Source: Paulownia fortunei (lineage: Eukaryota > Streptophyta > Magnoliopsida > Lamiales > Paulowniaceae). Taken from it: DNA of 64,000 nt. The notes beneath the pieces were generated by a model. It saw nothing but the letters and a program-made list of their open reading frames with translations, did no database searches and was not told the DNA's origin. Both the position numbers and the translations under genes were made by a program. The DNA is taken from NCBI GenBank assembly GCA_019321725.1, contig CM033122.1:13666274-13730273 (forward strand), read 5' to 3'. How positions within the stretch are numbered: the stretch's first letter is position 1; each line of letters starts with the position of its first letter. Positions 11,791 through 23,410 of this stretch are shown here, piece by piece.

Positions 11791-12671
11791 CATTTATTGC
11801 ACACCTTTTTCTTTTGTTAGAAATATTGAAAATAAGGATACAAAATTTAAAAATTTTCTACTTACACATAAATGTACATGTAGTTGTGATTGTGGCTCAT
11901 ATCTTTCTCTAGTTTTACTCATATTCCCAAAACTATAATACTTATATTCATCCCATAAGTGATTCCATAAATCAAGAATTGCAAGTTGTACTAATCCATA
12001 TGAATGCATCTCAAGAGTCAATATAATGTTATCTAAAGACTCCTTACTTGATCCATCCATAATGAATTGAATTTTATATTCTCGATTTTTAGAAACCATT
12101 CCTAAGGAATGACACTTTGTGTTCAAGTCCATCGAACACATTTGTGAAAAACTTACATTTTTTTCGTTATTTATTTTGTTGAATATGTACTTTTACTAAA
12201 ACCAGACATGTATCTAGTAAGCAAGATTGAAAATTCATGTGAAAACTCACCTACTACTTTTACTTTTGCTTCAATTATCCATTATATATCCCCTGGGATG
12301 CCCTTGTGCATATGCACCCTTAATCTTTTAATCCTGGTTTTATAAATTTTAAAAATAACATTTTTAGGAAGAAAAGAAAATCGCTTCTTGAGAGTTAGAA
12401 GAATGTCATCCATTTTGAAAAGAACAGGAAAATAGAATAAGAAAAATAGAGAAATTTTGTACAAAGATTTCAATTGTTTGGGAAATTGATAAATCCAACT
12501 TCAATAGCCACAGAGTACCATTATTCACCATTTAATCGAAAAAAGAAAATAAAAAAAATTATAAGAAAGAAGCCTACAAAACAAACAAAGTTAGATAAAA
12601 TATGTATATATATACACATACTAATCATAACAAAGGTTAGAAAGAAAAAGAATTTCCTCTTGTGTATATTG
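11791..12671. other. Non-coding stretch between LOG copy and Athila integrase
   Basis: AT-rich sequence without a recognisable gene. An open minus-strand frame spans 11794-12141 (115 codons), but I see no family motif, signal peptide or repeat in it, and neighbouring frames are broken. In Athila-type elements this position, just after integrase, can hold an env-like frame. I cannot identify one. Confidence 0.3.
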
Positions 12672-13800
12672 ATTCTCTAGAAATAGTTTAAGTCTTTATC
12701 TATTTACTTTGAATACGTTACCATTTTTAGGATTCTCAACATTAATATCCTTATAAGGATTTACCTCTTTTACAACAAAAGGACCACTCCACCTTAATCT
12801 CAATCTTTCAGGAAATAAGTGCAATCGAGAATTATAAATCATAACCTTTTGACCAACTTCAAATATTTTTCTTGAAATTTTATTATCATGAAATTCTTTT
12901 ATTATTGCTTTATGAATTTTAGAATTCTCATATGCGTCATTTCTCAATTCTTGAAGTTCATTGATTTGCAATTTGTGTAATTTTGAAACTTCATCAAGGT
13001 TGAAGTTAAATATTTTGATTGCCCAATAAGCTTTATGTTCAAGTTCAAGAGGTAAATAATAAGGTTTTTCATAAACTATCCTATAAGGAGACATGACTAA
13101 TGATGTTTTAAAAGCAGTTCTATATGTCCAAAGTATATCAGTAAGTCTAAGAGCCCAATCTTTATGATTTGGGTTAAATGCTATTTCCAAAATTTGTTTT
13201 ATCTCCCTATTTGCAAATTCAACTTGTCCATTTGTTTGAGAGTGATAAGGGGTTGCAACTTTATGTATGATTCTATATTTCCTCATTAAAGTTCCAAAAA
13301 TTTTGTTACAAAAATATTTCCCCCCATCACTGACAATGGATCGAGGAATTCTAAATCAACCTAAAATATTTTCTTTCAAATATGTTATCACTATTTTGGA
13401 TCATTATTTCAATAGGGAATTGCCTCGATCTATTTTGAAACATAATCTATGGTGACTAATATGTAAATAAAACCAAATAATAATGAAAATGGTCATATGA
13501 AGTCAATACCCCAATAGTTAAAGATTTCAATCACTAGGAAAGGGTGTAGGGCGTCATGTTTTGCTTTGAAATAGATCCTAACTTTTAACAATTTTCACAT
13601 CTTTTGCAAAATGTGTTAAGTGTTTTTTAAGAGAGTTGGCTAATAAAATCTTCATTGCAAGATCTTTGCAACAATTTTATTTACCGAAAAGTAACCACCA
13701 CATGCTCTTGAATAACAAAATTTAAGAATATTACCTTTCTCATTATCAGGCACGCATCTTTGAAACATTTGATCATGATAATATTTGAATAGGTATTGAT
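12672..13800 (-). pseudogene. Athila-type Ty3 integrase (broken)
   Basis: Integrase inserts element cDNA into the host genome. The longest clean part, 12696-13286, carries the core-end signature (ATPYHSQTNGQVE..NREIK), WAlRLtD-type and WTYRTAFKTS blocks, and the C-terminal SGPFVVKEV block. These are the usual order and spacing for Athila integrase. Upstream, a degraded WGIDF-like block (about 13480-13510) and a decayed zinc-binding N-terminal region (about 13560-13740) appear in shifting frames with many stops. The last recognised block is the NGNVFKVN segment near 12700. Catalytic Asp and Glu cannot all be assigned because of frame breaks. It is downstream of RT-RNase H in the same orientation. 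Confidence 0.85.
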
Positions 13801-15300
13801 CATCCCAATAAAAGTTTTTTACCTCGATCAAAAATTTCTTTTTATCTTGGAAATTCTAATGCGGTGGCATCTTTCCTATCACAAGAAAATTAACAATGCC
13901 AGCAAATCATGATAAAATAGAAATATTAAATAATTTTTCATCAGGCAAAGTGTTATTAATGGGTGTGGTTTGAAATGAGTTATCACAAATGAGTTTCGAT
14001 AAATGATCAACCACCATATTCTTTACTCCCTTCTTATCTCAAATCGTAATGTTGAATTCATAGAGTAAAAGAATCCACCTAATTAGTCTAGGTTTGGCAT
14101 CTTTTTTTGATAAAAGATATTTCAAAGTTGTATGATCACTGAAAACAACAATTGGTGAGCCAATAAGATAAGATCTAAATTTGTCCAATGCAAAAACTAT
14201 AACAAGTAATTCTTTTTTATTTTGTTGAATAATTCAATTGAGGACTATTCAAAGTTTTACTTGCATAGTAAATGATATATGGTTTATTATCTTTTCTTTG
14301 TCCTGAGACAGCTCTAACAACATAATCACTGGCATCACACATTATTTCAAAAGGTAAAGTTCAATCTGGAGGCTGCATGATTGGAGCTGTTGTAAGCATA
14401 CTTTTAAGCTTAACAAAAATATTTTCACAATTTTCAGTCCATTCAAAAATATTATCTTTTATTAGAAGATTACACAAAGGTTTAGATATTATACTAAAAT
14501 TTTTGATAAATCTTCTATAAAAACCAACATATCCTATAAATAATCTTACCTTCTTCACAGACTTTGGTATTGGTAAATTGGCAATTAACTCAATTTTAGA
14601 TTGTCTACTTCAATACCTTTTGATGAAATAATATGTCTAAGAACAATACCAGTTGTTACCATGAAATGACATTTATCTCAATTGAGTACAATGTTCTGTT
14701 CTTCACACCTGATCAAAACCTTTACTAAATTAGATAAGCAATCGTCAAATGAATTACCAAAATAGAAAAATCATCCATGAACACTTCAAGAAAATATTCT
14801 ACCATGTTACTAAAAGAACTAAGCATGCATTGTTGGAATGTAGCTGATGCATTACATAATTCAGAAGGCATCATTTTATATGCAAAAGTACCAAAAGGAC
14901 ATATAAAAGTAATTTTTTCTTAATCTTCAAATGTAATTGCAATTTGATTATACCCAGAATATCCATCTAAGAAGCAATAAAATTCATGTCCCATAACTCT
15001 TTCTAAGATTTGATCCATGAAAGGTAATGAAAAATGATATTTTCTAGTAACTGAGTTGAGTTTTCTATAGTCAATGCACATTCGCCAACTAGTAAAAGTC
15101 CTAATTAGAATTAATTCATCATTCTCATTCTTGACTACAGTAACTCCAAATTTCTTTGGTACAACTCGAGTAGGACTTACCCACTTGTTGTCAGAAATAG
15201 GATAAATGATTCCATTATCTAAGAGTTTAGTGACTTTATTTCTCACTACTTCTTTCATATTAGGATTTAGCCTTCGTTGTATTTCTATAAAAGGTTTAGC
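13801..15300 (-). pseudogene. Athila-type Ty3 reverse transcriptase-RNase H (broken)
   Basis: Reverse transcriptase and RNase H copy element RNA into DNA. The part at 14920-15258 reads KLLDNGIIYPISDNKWVSP, VPKKFGVTVVKNENDELI, CIDYRKLNSVTRKYHFSLPF and GYSGYNQIAI, the Athila RT signature. Its usual 'FLDGYSGYNQI' motif keeps the first catalytic Asp. Downstream (about 14780-14900) lie the MPSELCNASATFQQCM block and a FMDDFSI motif, the Athila form of the catalytic YxDD box. 14361-14558 has the KVRLFIGYVGFYRRFIKNFS thumb/RNase H junction. The RNase H part near 14200-14340 includes CDASDY. Stops and frameshifts separate these blocks, so the protein cannot be made intact. Confidence 0.88.
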
Positions 15301-17385
15301 ATTTTCCTCTAGATAGTTATGTGTGCAAATTAAAGGGCTAATGCCTTTAATGTCAGTAATGGTCTATCCTAAAATATTCTTATACATTTTCAGAGTTTCG
15401 ATTAACTTATCTTCTTGGGATGCATCAAATTTGGAAGAAATTTTTACTGGAAAAGTCTCATTCTCACCCAAATAAGAGTAGTTCAAATCAAATGACAAAG
15501 GTTTCAAATCAATCATGGGAGCTTTAATACTTGATTAAATAGATTATACTATTGATGATGAAAGTTCTTCAAACCTTAGCTTCCAAAAATATTTTTCTTG
15601 TACCTGTGAAATTCAGAGATAGTATTAGCCTGTGTCTTTTTATAAATACTTTCACTTTCAAAACAAGTTTCTAGAGGATCAATAGAATTAGTGAAAGTAA
15701 AATATTCGTGAACAAGTTTTTCAATTGAATCTACTTTTTGTACTTTGACATCTTCTGCAGGTTGCTTACAAATATTAAACACATTTAGTTCCAAAGTCAT
15801 ATTTACAAAAGATAACTTTAAAATACCATTCCTATAATTAATCAGAGCATTTGAAGTTGCAAGAAAAGGACGACCTAAAATGATAAGAATTTATGTGTGT
15901 GTATGAGCAAAAGCTCTGTGTCCAAAATAATGAAATTCACTAGAAAGTAAAATTTATCAATTTATACCAACATATCTTCTTCTACTCCTTTTGAAACTTT
16001 AATCGAATAGTCAACTAGTTAGAGTACAATGACAGTTGTTTTAAGTTCTCCTAAACCTAACTGTTCATAAACTGAGAAAAGTAAAAGATTTAAATTAGCA
16101 CCAAGATCAAGTAAAATACACTCTATTCTAGTGTTTCATATGGTGCATGAAATGGTTGGACAACCTGCAACTTTGTACTTGGGTAGAGTGAATTGTTGAA
16201 TGATTAAACTAACACTTTCAGATAAAAATGTCTTCTTTTGTACATGATGTTTTCTTTTGATTGTACACAAATCTTTCAAAAATATGGCATAAGGTAGAAC
16301 TTGTTTGATTGCATCTAATAATGGAATATTAATCTTAACTTGTTTAAAAACTTTAAAGATTTCAGCATTTGAGTTCAACTTTTGATTCGATTGTAATTTT
16401 TGAGAAAAATGAGTTAAAGGTGAGTATTTTTATTTTTCATCATTTTCAGACTCACCTTCATCATCAAGACTATTTCCATTCTTCATTTTTTAAGATGGAT
16501 TAGAAACTTTCTCCTTGGAATGAATAGTTTTGTCAACAACTTCTCTATTCTGAAGAGTTGTGATCGAACTATCCTTCTTGATTGAATTTTCACCTGAAGA
16601 AGAAACATGATACTAAGTAGAAGGATTAGGTTGAGGTTGAGGAGGAATTTAACCTTTTTCATGAGTACGCAAAGAACTTGTTAGCATTGAAAGTGTAATT
16701 TTGATCTCATTGATAGTTTGCGAAGTTTGGTTATTGATATTTATTTGTCCATTCATAAATTCTTGCAAAGTTTCCTTAAGGGATTTTGTATGTGGAGCTG
16801 GATAAGAAGGAAAGTTTGGTAGCTTTTGTGAATATGGCGATTAGGAACGGTTCTCATCTCGCCAACTAAAATTGGGATGATTTCTCCATTGTGGATTGTA
16901 AGTTTTAGAATATAGAAAATAAAAAGGATTTTTGAATGTGTTCATGATATTTGCTTATGGTGGAATATTTGGGCATTCATTGGTGGAGTGTCCAACAAGT
17001 TCACAAATGCTACAAACTTTTTCATCTTGCACAGATCTAATTTTCTTTACTTTTTAAGTTCCATGACCTCAACTTTTCTTGTTAAACTAGCATTCCTAGC
17101 ATCTAGATCATCTTCTTGACTAAGGTAATATTTTTCTTTATTACTATTAGCAAGATTAGATCTAATAAAACCTTCGAAAGAATTAACACTATGCCATGAT
17201 TGAGAGTTTTCTGTCAAATGGTCTAGATAAAATTAAAATAGTGTTGTACTAATTCTTGTAAAATTTGTTGTATTTTAGAAGGGCAGACATCCAAATTTCT
17301 ATTAGCACTTGTATAGGATGCAAAATTTACTTCTTTGCATACCTCGTTTCAATTCTAGTTTTGTGTTCAATCTCCTTTCGACAAC
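15301..17385 (-). pseudogene. Athila-type gag-protease region (broken, 5' truncated)
   Basis: Gag forms the particle and protease matures it. The segment at 16136-16378 reads FKQVKINIPLLDAIKQV, then AIFLKDLCTIKRK, FLSESVSLIIQQFTLPKYK and GCPTISCTI, the well-known Athila gag-protease junction. It continues at about 16000-16130 with an LLDLGANLNLL protease active-site block (Asp-Leu-Gly in place of Asp-Ser/Thr-Gly). The block at 15576-15800 is the acidic linker before RT. 16380-17385 holds poorly preserved gag with a possible Cys-rich knuckle near 17000. The upstream part of gag, the primer-binding site and the 5' LTR are missing: at about 17390 the sequence switches to a Copia LTR. Confidence 0.8.
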
Positions 17386-17389
17386 AACA

Positions 17390-18310
17390 AAAAAGTTATG
17401 GGAATCACCTAGCAAGTGAATCAAGACTACCTAAACTTAGGTGAAATAGCAATGAACCTATTTTAATTATGAGTATCATACACGTAAGGTCTTTCTATCA
17501 ACTAATCTCTCGAATAAGTATGGGGTATGGATCAATAGTCGAAATCATAATTGTTCAATAACTATGATTCCATTTCAAGTTTCAATAACTCATGACGAAT
17601 CGTTAGAAAACCCCCGTCTAACACTCATCCTGCCTTGGCCAAGGACTTCTGAGTCATGAACTATGCAAACATAGGAGATTCACTTATTCTACCAGACAAG
17701 TGACGGATCTTTTGTTGACCACTCATTAACCTCCATACATATCAATGTAACATCCAATGTATCCACTTTATAGTTGTCAGGCAATCAAAAGATACATCAA
17801 AATGAAATAGGACATGCATAAGGCTGCCTCGGTGTCTCACGTCAAAAGATTAATCGTGTACTATCGTAATATAGAATTTCTTATTTCGACAAACAAGTTT
17901 TCAATTAAGAAATTCCAGTGGGCCTGTTCATTGTACTTATTCCCTAACAAACACCCACATACATGCATTAGTATCACTATGTCAATGTCCATGGAGTAAG
18001 ACATCTTTCTCATATGAGTATGCATCGTATGCACAAGTCTATTGGGCTATTTGATATCCCTTCTCAAAAAGCACTTGACTCAGAACTAATTTAAGACCAA
18101 AGTTATAGAGGCATATTCCATGATCACCATTAAATGTGTAACCATGCCCGGTAGCTAAGTTTGGTCTATGGACTTTATCTAATTACAAGGAGTAATTAAA
18201 GATAAAGAAATTTTCCTTTTTATAAATATGATTTGAAAAAGATTATTTTTACAAATATAATAGTATAAAGGATGCACAATCTAATTGGTATGCCGGACAC
18301 TACTCTAACA
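17390..18310 (-). repeat. Copia-type LTR H (truncated), minus orientation
   Basis: On the minus strand this starts TGTTAGAGTAGTG at 18310 and follows the first half of the A/B/E LTR family, block by block, as far as 'ggtgattcccataac' at about 17390. There it stops against Athila gag. The LTR 3' half is absent, so this is a truncated copy, and the junction marks a deletion or an insertion breakpoint. Confidence 0.75.
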
Positions 18311-18466
18311 TATTTCGTGATTGCCATTATATGCGCCTCCATGTCCCATAGCTATTTATGATCTAGAAAATTTATCTAATTGATAAGATAATTAAAGATA
18401 AAGTGATTGCTTTTACAATAGTATAAATGCTTGCCACTAATTTACTGGTCGGGCACTACTCTAGCA
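18311..18466 (-). repeat. Second copy of the Copia LTR start (I)
   Basis: These 156 bases repeat the terminal part of the preceding LTR with about one difference every five or six bases ('tgattgccattatatg' against 'tgatcaccattaaatg', and so on). They end at 18466 in a second LTR start, minus strand TGCTAGAGTAGTGCCC. The level of difference suggests a different LTR copy rather than a recent duplication, so LTR H may have inserted into, or recombined with, LTR I. Confidence 0.65.
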
Positions 18467-18831
18467 AAAAAAAGATTAAGTACTTGGCTCTAACAAAGGA
18501 CTTGCTAGTGAAATATAAGGAATATGAAATAAGATAAGTCCTTAGGGCGGAAAACTCATTCACAAATTAATTAGCTAAGCTCGCAAGCTCCATGGTAAGT
18601 ATCAATTGTAAGAAGATTACCTTCCTCACTTATACCAAAGCAAAGGCTAATGGTGAAGAGTTACAAGTCTTGTGTGTAGAAAATGAAGCACTTGTCAAAT
18701 ACTTAACAATTGGAGAACTCCCACTAATTCCAAAGGAAGCTAGCAAGTTGAAGATAAGTGCAAAGCACTTCATACTCATTGATGGATAGTATTGTAAGCA
18801 AGGCTTCTCCCAGCCTTACCTTAAGTGTTTT
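18467..18831 (+). pseudogene. Tat-type Ty3 pol fragment: RNase H end and integrase start
   Basis: The plus strand reads KKIKYLALTKDLLVKYKEYEIR, then LRAENSFTN and LSKLASS (the end of RNase H). After a linker come VKYLTIGELP, AKHFILIDG and GFSQPYLKC, the start of the integrase region in Tat-type elements. Stops interrupt it (after YEIR and after LIDG). The rest of integrase continues at 21743, after the inserted D2 solo LTR. Everything upstream (gag, protease, RT) is missing and replaced by LTR I at 18466. Confidence 0.8.
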
Positions 18832-21742
18832 TGTTACAACCTCCCAAAAATATGTATACATATATATATATAAACATGTACAACATAATTTGTGCATGTA
18901 TGCGTATGTATAACTTTTTTTTCTAGCTAGTTAGTTTGACATAACACTTATAAAGTAAAGTGCTTTAACATCCTGTAATACTGTATATAGATAGATAGTT
19001 ATTTGAATGATAAAGGTCTATCAAAATCATCACAAACTTAAAACTCATTTACAATGGAGTTTTGAAAGTGATATACAGGATAAGGTCACTAATATAATAT
19101 AATAGACCGTTAAATAAAAAACACAACCTACAAAATAGCCCCAATAGGTCGTTATCCATGTACATCAATCTTTGAAAACCTGTAGGAGCTCCACAGCTAG
19201 CCCAGTAAACTAGAGGTCTCAAGTCTCACCATGCTTACCTATAATGTATGAACAAACGTTATGAATGCAATAATATACGTGAAAATGCTCTATAGGTGAA
19301 ATCATGCATGCTTAAGTGATAATATAAATATATGCAATGCATCTCTATAAAATCACACTAGGAATGCAAGCTCCTGAACCAATATAGTTCATTCAAAATC
19401 ATTTTCCGTCACTGGGCCCTTGGCCTACCTACTATGCACCAGATAGTACTCTAAATAATATCAATAATCACATGGCCATAAACAAATTGACTCAGTCTGG
19501 GGGCTATCTCCTGGGATCACCAGAGGTCCACCCCTGTCTTTCCCTGTGATCCTCTAGAAGTTTTCCCACCAGCAGAGTCAATAAGGGCACAGTCAAGTGG
19601 TCCACCCTCTCTTGACCACCATAGGCACAACTTCTGTCAACTCCCATGATCCTTTAAGAAGTAACACTCGCAGTGCCCCAAAATATCACATAAGCATGCC
19701 TCGATACACTAGTAGTGGTCAACAAAAATATTTTCTTTCTAACAATAATACCATGCATGCAAAACCTCAACTATGAGCATGTATTATGGATGCACATGTC
19801 AATACTAATGAATGGTATGTTCAATGACACAACGGATCCTATGTCCCATCATCCAAGTAACATATACACAATAAGATATTTATAATACTCATAATACACT
19901 CATCAAGACACAAGGATCATATTTAATATAGATAAGGCAAGAAATACTATGTCCATGCATTGTAGTTGCAAATGGGTTTTCACTTACTTTTAATGGATTG
20001 TATCTTAATTCTTAGTTTATTAGGTGTTACTCCCCAACTTTAGATGTGAATGATCTTTAAAACTATAACTTATCAATCGCTATCCTCAATCAACAAGTTC
20101 ATTATGCTTAATCCTATACAAGGACCTTGAATTTTAATTTAACTATGTAACAATCAAACTTTACTACTTAGGGTGTAAAACCTAATACAATCTCCTACGT
20201 ACCTTGATTTCTCATCTTAAATGAATGATAAAATCACCTAATTGATGTTTTATAACTATTATAACAGTTCTCTAAATGTTAAACATCAATTTTACCATAG
20301 ATATGTTGAAACATGCCAAGAAGTAAAATGGAACAGATTTCCATCTTCTATTTTCGTTGCTGTCACATTAAGTTTCATAGTAATTTTAGCATCCTTAGGT
20401 GTATTTATTCACCCTAAAAAATTTATCACACTTATTTAACATATAAAAACATATAACCATGCCATATAATTGCCAAAAATTATGGATTTAGCTCCCTTAA
20501 TTCAGTCTCTTTCACAGCACACCGAAACAGATTTTGCTACTTTGGCAGTTTGAGTGTTTCTCCAATATCATGCTCTATTTCAATATCTAAATGATCAAAA
20601 TTCATTGAAATACTCTTAACTCATATATGGACATGTAAATGGTAATAATTATAGGTTTTATTCAACATACCATACACTATTGAAGCCTAAAACACAAGGA
20701 AATAATAAGGTGACAGTTTCTGTTACAAGTATTTCCTATTAAGTGTTTGTCATCAAAAACCCTGTCTTTGTACACTAAAGTCTAACTAAAAACTTCCTAA
20801 CACTTTTATAATAGATATTTAAATCTTAATAAACAATAAAAACATTCAAAATAATCTGAAAACGAAAGGCAAATCCGTAGATAAGTGTTACCTATGCAGA
20901 TTTTGAGGTTAAACTTGATGGTCATCACTTCTCCTTTGCTTTTCTTGCTTTTATTTCAACTTGGAATCAATTTAGAGAATTTGGGGACCTTGAGGTGTGT
21001 GTTTGAAAGTGAAAAATGGCTGAAATGAGGGTCTGGTCATGGCTTAAGGGTGAAGGGTTTGAGGTGTTAGCTTGAGATATTAGTTTAAGCTTAATAAGAA
21101 AGCATGAGGTGGGAAAGCATGATGTGTTAAATGGTGATTTAAATCTGATATTATACACAACTTATATAGCTCTAATCTGGTGTTTCTCAGAATTTATTTT
21201 TTTATTTACAACCTATTTTAATTTCTATATGATCGGATAATAAATTTTACCCAAATCTCTTAACCGTTCATTCGATCTTTAAATCAATTGACATCTGATT
21301 CTTAAATAGATTGTCTAGTTTTCATTTCTACAATCATATGCATATATGGACCTTAAAATATGACACTTAAATCAAATTATATCATGTTTAATATCCCAAG
21401 TATTATTAGTTTATGAATGTATACCTTTAAAACACATTGATCTAGTTAAATCGAAACATATTAGCTTACTAATAATACCCTTAATTACTTCTAAAATTAT
21501 AACATATAACCTATGAAAATCCAATATATTGACCAATCTATTCTTTCTCTTATCTAAATATTGAATTTCTTAATTAGGTTATAAGATTTCAATCACTAAT
21601 ATCATGTAATAGCATTAGAGGTCTAACGATTAAGAATGCTATATAGGATTCCATCTAAATGTTAATGCAAATTAGTATATAAGTAGCATGTAATACATGA
21701 ATCATATTGGCCAAGTGAGTAGTGTAAGGATTAGGTATTACA
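18832..21742 (+). mobile_element. Solo LTR D2, same ~3 kb family as D1
   Basis: TGTTACAACCTCCC at 18832 to GGTATTACA at 21742, 2,911 bp, colinear with D1 over its full length. Shared blocks include the microsatellite-like 'atacatatatatata' start, the 'gggatcaccagaggtcca' segment and the 'aatatattgaccaatcta' segment near the end. It interrupts the Tat integrase reading between PYLKC and GPNRPTHFEQN. The flanks GTTTT (18827-18831) and GATTT (21743-21747) fit a five-base target duplication with one mutation. It has no coding capacity. Confidence 0.88.
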
Positions 21743-22732
21743 GATTTGGCCCCAATAGGCCAACACATTTTGAGCAAAATCTATGAAGGGATCTGCAACA
21801 ACCACTTGGGGAGGCAAAGCCCTAGTAGGAAAAGCCTTAAGAGAAAGATGTGAAGGACATTATGTAATGCTGCTGCAAATTCCAAGAGCATGCCAACTTC
21901 CAACATCAACCTGCGATGCCCCTACAACCACTTGAAAGCCCATATCCATTCGCCTAATGGGGGATGGACATAGTAGGGTTGTTTCCCACCTTATTTGGCC
22001 AAATAAAGTTCTTAATTATGGTTGTCGACTACTTCACTAAGTAGGTGAAAGCAGAACCCTTGGCCAAGATAATAGAGAAAGATGTGATTAAGTTTCAATA
22101 GAAGAATACCTGTTTGGAATACCTCAAGCACTCATGTTCGATAAAGGCACTCAATTCTAAGGGCGTAAAATTTGGGAATAATGTAGAAATCACTCCATAA
22201 AGTAATTCTTCATCTCAGTCGGCAACCCTCAAGCAAGTATCCAAACTGAGTAACCAACCTCACCATCTTATAGCACTTCAAGATATGCCTTGGAGCTAAG
22301 GGAGCTTGGGTGATGGCAAGCTCCCAAGCATACTCTAGTCTTACCAGACCACTCCTCGAAAGCTATAGCCATAGGGAAGTTAGAGATCCCTTGTAGGGGT
22401 AATGCACTACTCCCTAGAGCATCATGATAGTGCATTAAGGGTAAGCCTCAACCTCATTAAAGAACTTAGGGAGAAGGCGTCATCCCGTGATGAGATGTAT
22501 AGGGCAAGGATTGTGAGGGCATATAATAGCAAGGTGTGCCCAAGGGCTTTCCAAGTTGGGGACTTGGTTATGAGGAAGGCGGACGTCACTCGCCCCCTTA
22601 GAAAGCTCGACCCAAAGTAGGAAGGACCATATAAGGTGATGGAGATTGTGAGCTTACTGATTACAACCCTTAGATAACAAAAGTGTGTTGTGTACCTGGA
22701 ATGTGGCCAACCTCAGGAGGTTCTACTTGTAG
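21743..22732 (+). pseudogene. Tat-type Ty3 integrase, C-terminal two thirds (broken)
   Basis: This continues the integrase after D2. It reads GPNRPTHFEQN, LQIPRACQLP, a PISIRLMGDGH block (family: PWPFAQWGID), a cluster equivalent to YFTKWVEAEPLA, EEYLFGIPQALM, FDKGTQF and SVGNPQA, and then a clean stretch at 22402-22620 ending FQVGDLVMRKADV and KLDPK. The last residues, TWNVANLRRFYL, precede a TAG at 22730-22732. These blocks are specific to the Tat/Retand/Ogre group of non-chromovirus Ty3 elements. Several stops and frame changes make it non-functional. Confidence 0.88.
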
Positions 22733-23410
22733 TGTTTGGTAGTTTCAATTAGTTTATTTTTGGTAAGATTATGCCCATGAGGGCTTATTGTTTCCTTCAA
22801 TTACTTATTAGGAAGTTTGCATTTGTTTCATTTTAGTAAGCCCTAAGTAGCTAGTAGTTTGCTTAATTAGCAATTTCACTTTGTTGAGGTATTAATAAAA
22901 TATCTAATTCCTTACTACTACTATGTGAATGCTTGCTTCTTGCACTTAACAAAATGTAAATATTACCATGACCTTGGAAATTCGATAAGATTTTCTCGAG
23001 GTCACTAATGAGCTTGGTCAGCTTGACCCTGAAAATTCGATAAGATTTCCTCGAGTCCCACAACTTAACTTTCCCTGAGTCCAAAAGCAATCCCAGGATA
23101 ACCTACTGTCTATTGAGGTTAGCCTACAATCAAGAGGAATTCCCTTGAGATGACATACTTGGAAGTCATAATTAACTTCCTCAATGATAAGCTTATAAAA
23201 CAAGAAACATAATAAACATTGCATAAGCAATCAAAAAAGAACTAAGCACTATGAGCTTAACATAAGCAATAACCATCACGTACTGAATTTAAATCGAGCC
23301 TTAGTCTCAAATAAACTATTAAAAGCAGAAAACAACTAAGTGTGTAAATAAAACTAGCAAAAGTACAATAGCATAAAAATAATGCAAAATAGTCTAAGTC
23401 TTTGTGCGAT
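22733..23410. other. Non-coding spacer after Tat pol, with a short direct repeat
   Basis: There is no gene. A direct repeat of about 24 bases ('aaattcgataagatttt' and 'aaattcgataagatttc', each followed by a CTCGAG-type end) lies at 22977-23000 and 23031-23055. This spacer separates pol from the antisense reading region. Confidence 0.5.

Noticed and set aside
11794..12141. A 115-codon minus-strand frame upstream of LOG
   Set aside because: No domain, no signal, and composition like its surroundings; I cannot tell it from chance in an Athila remnant, so it is not listed as a gene.
22977..23055. CRISPR-like pair of repeats
   Set aside because: Only two copies, in a plant transposon; no array and no associated genes are expected or seen.
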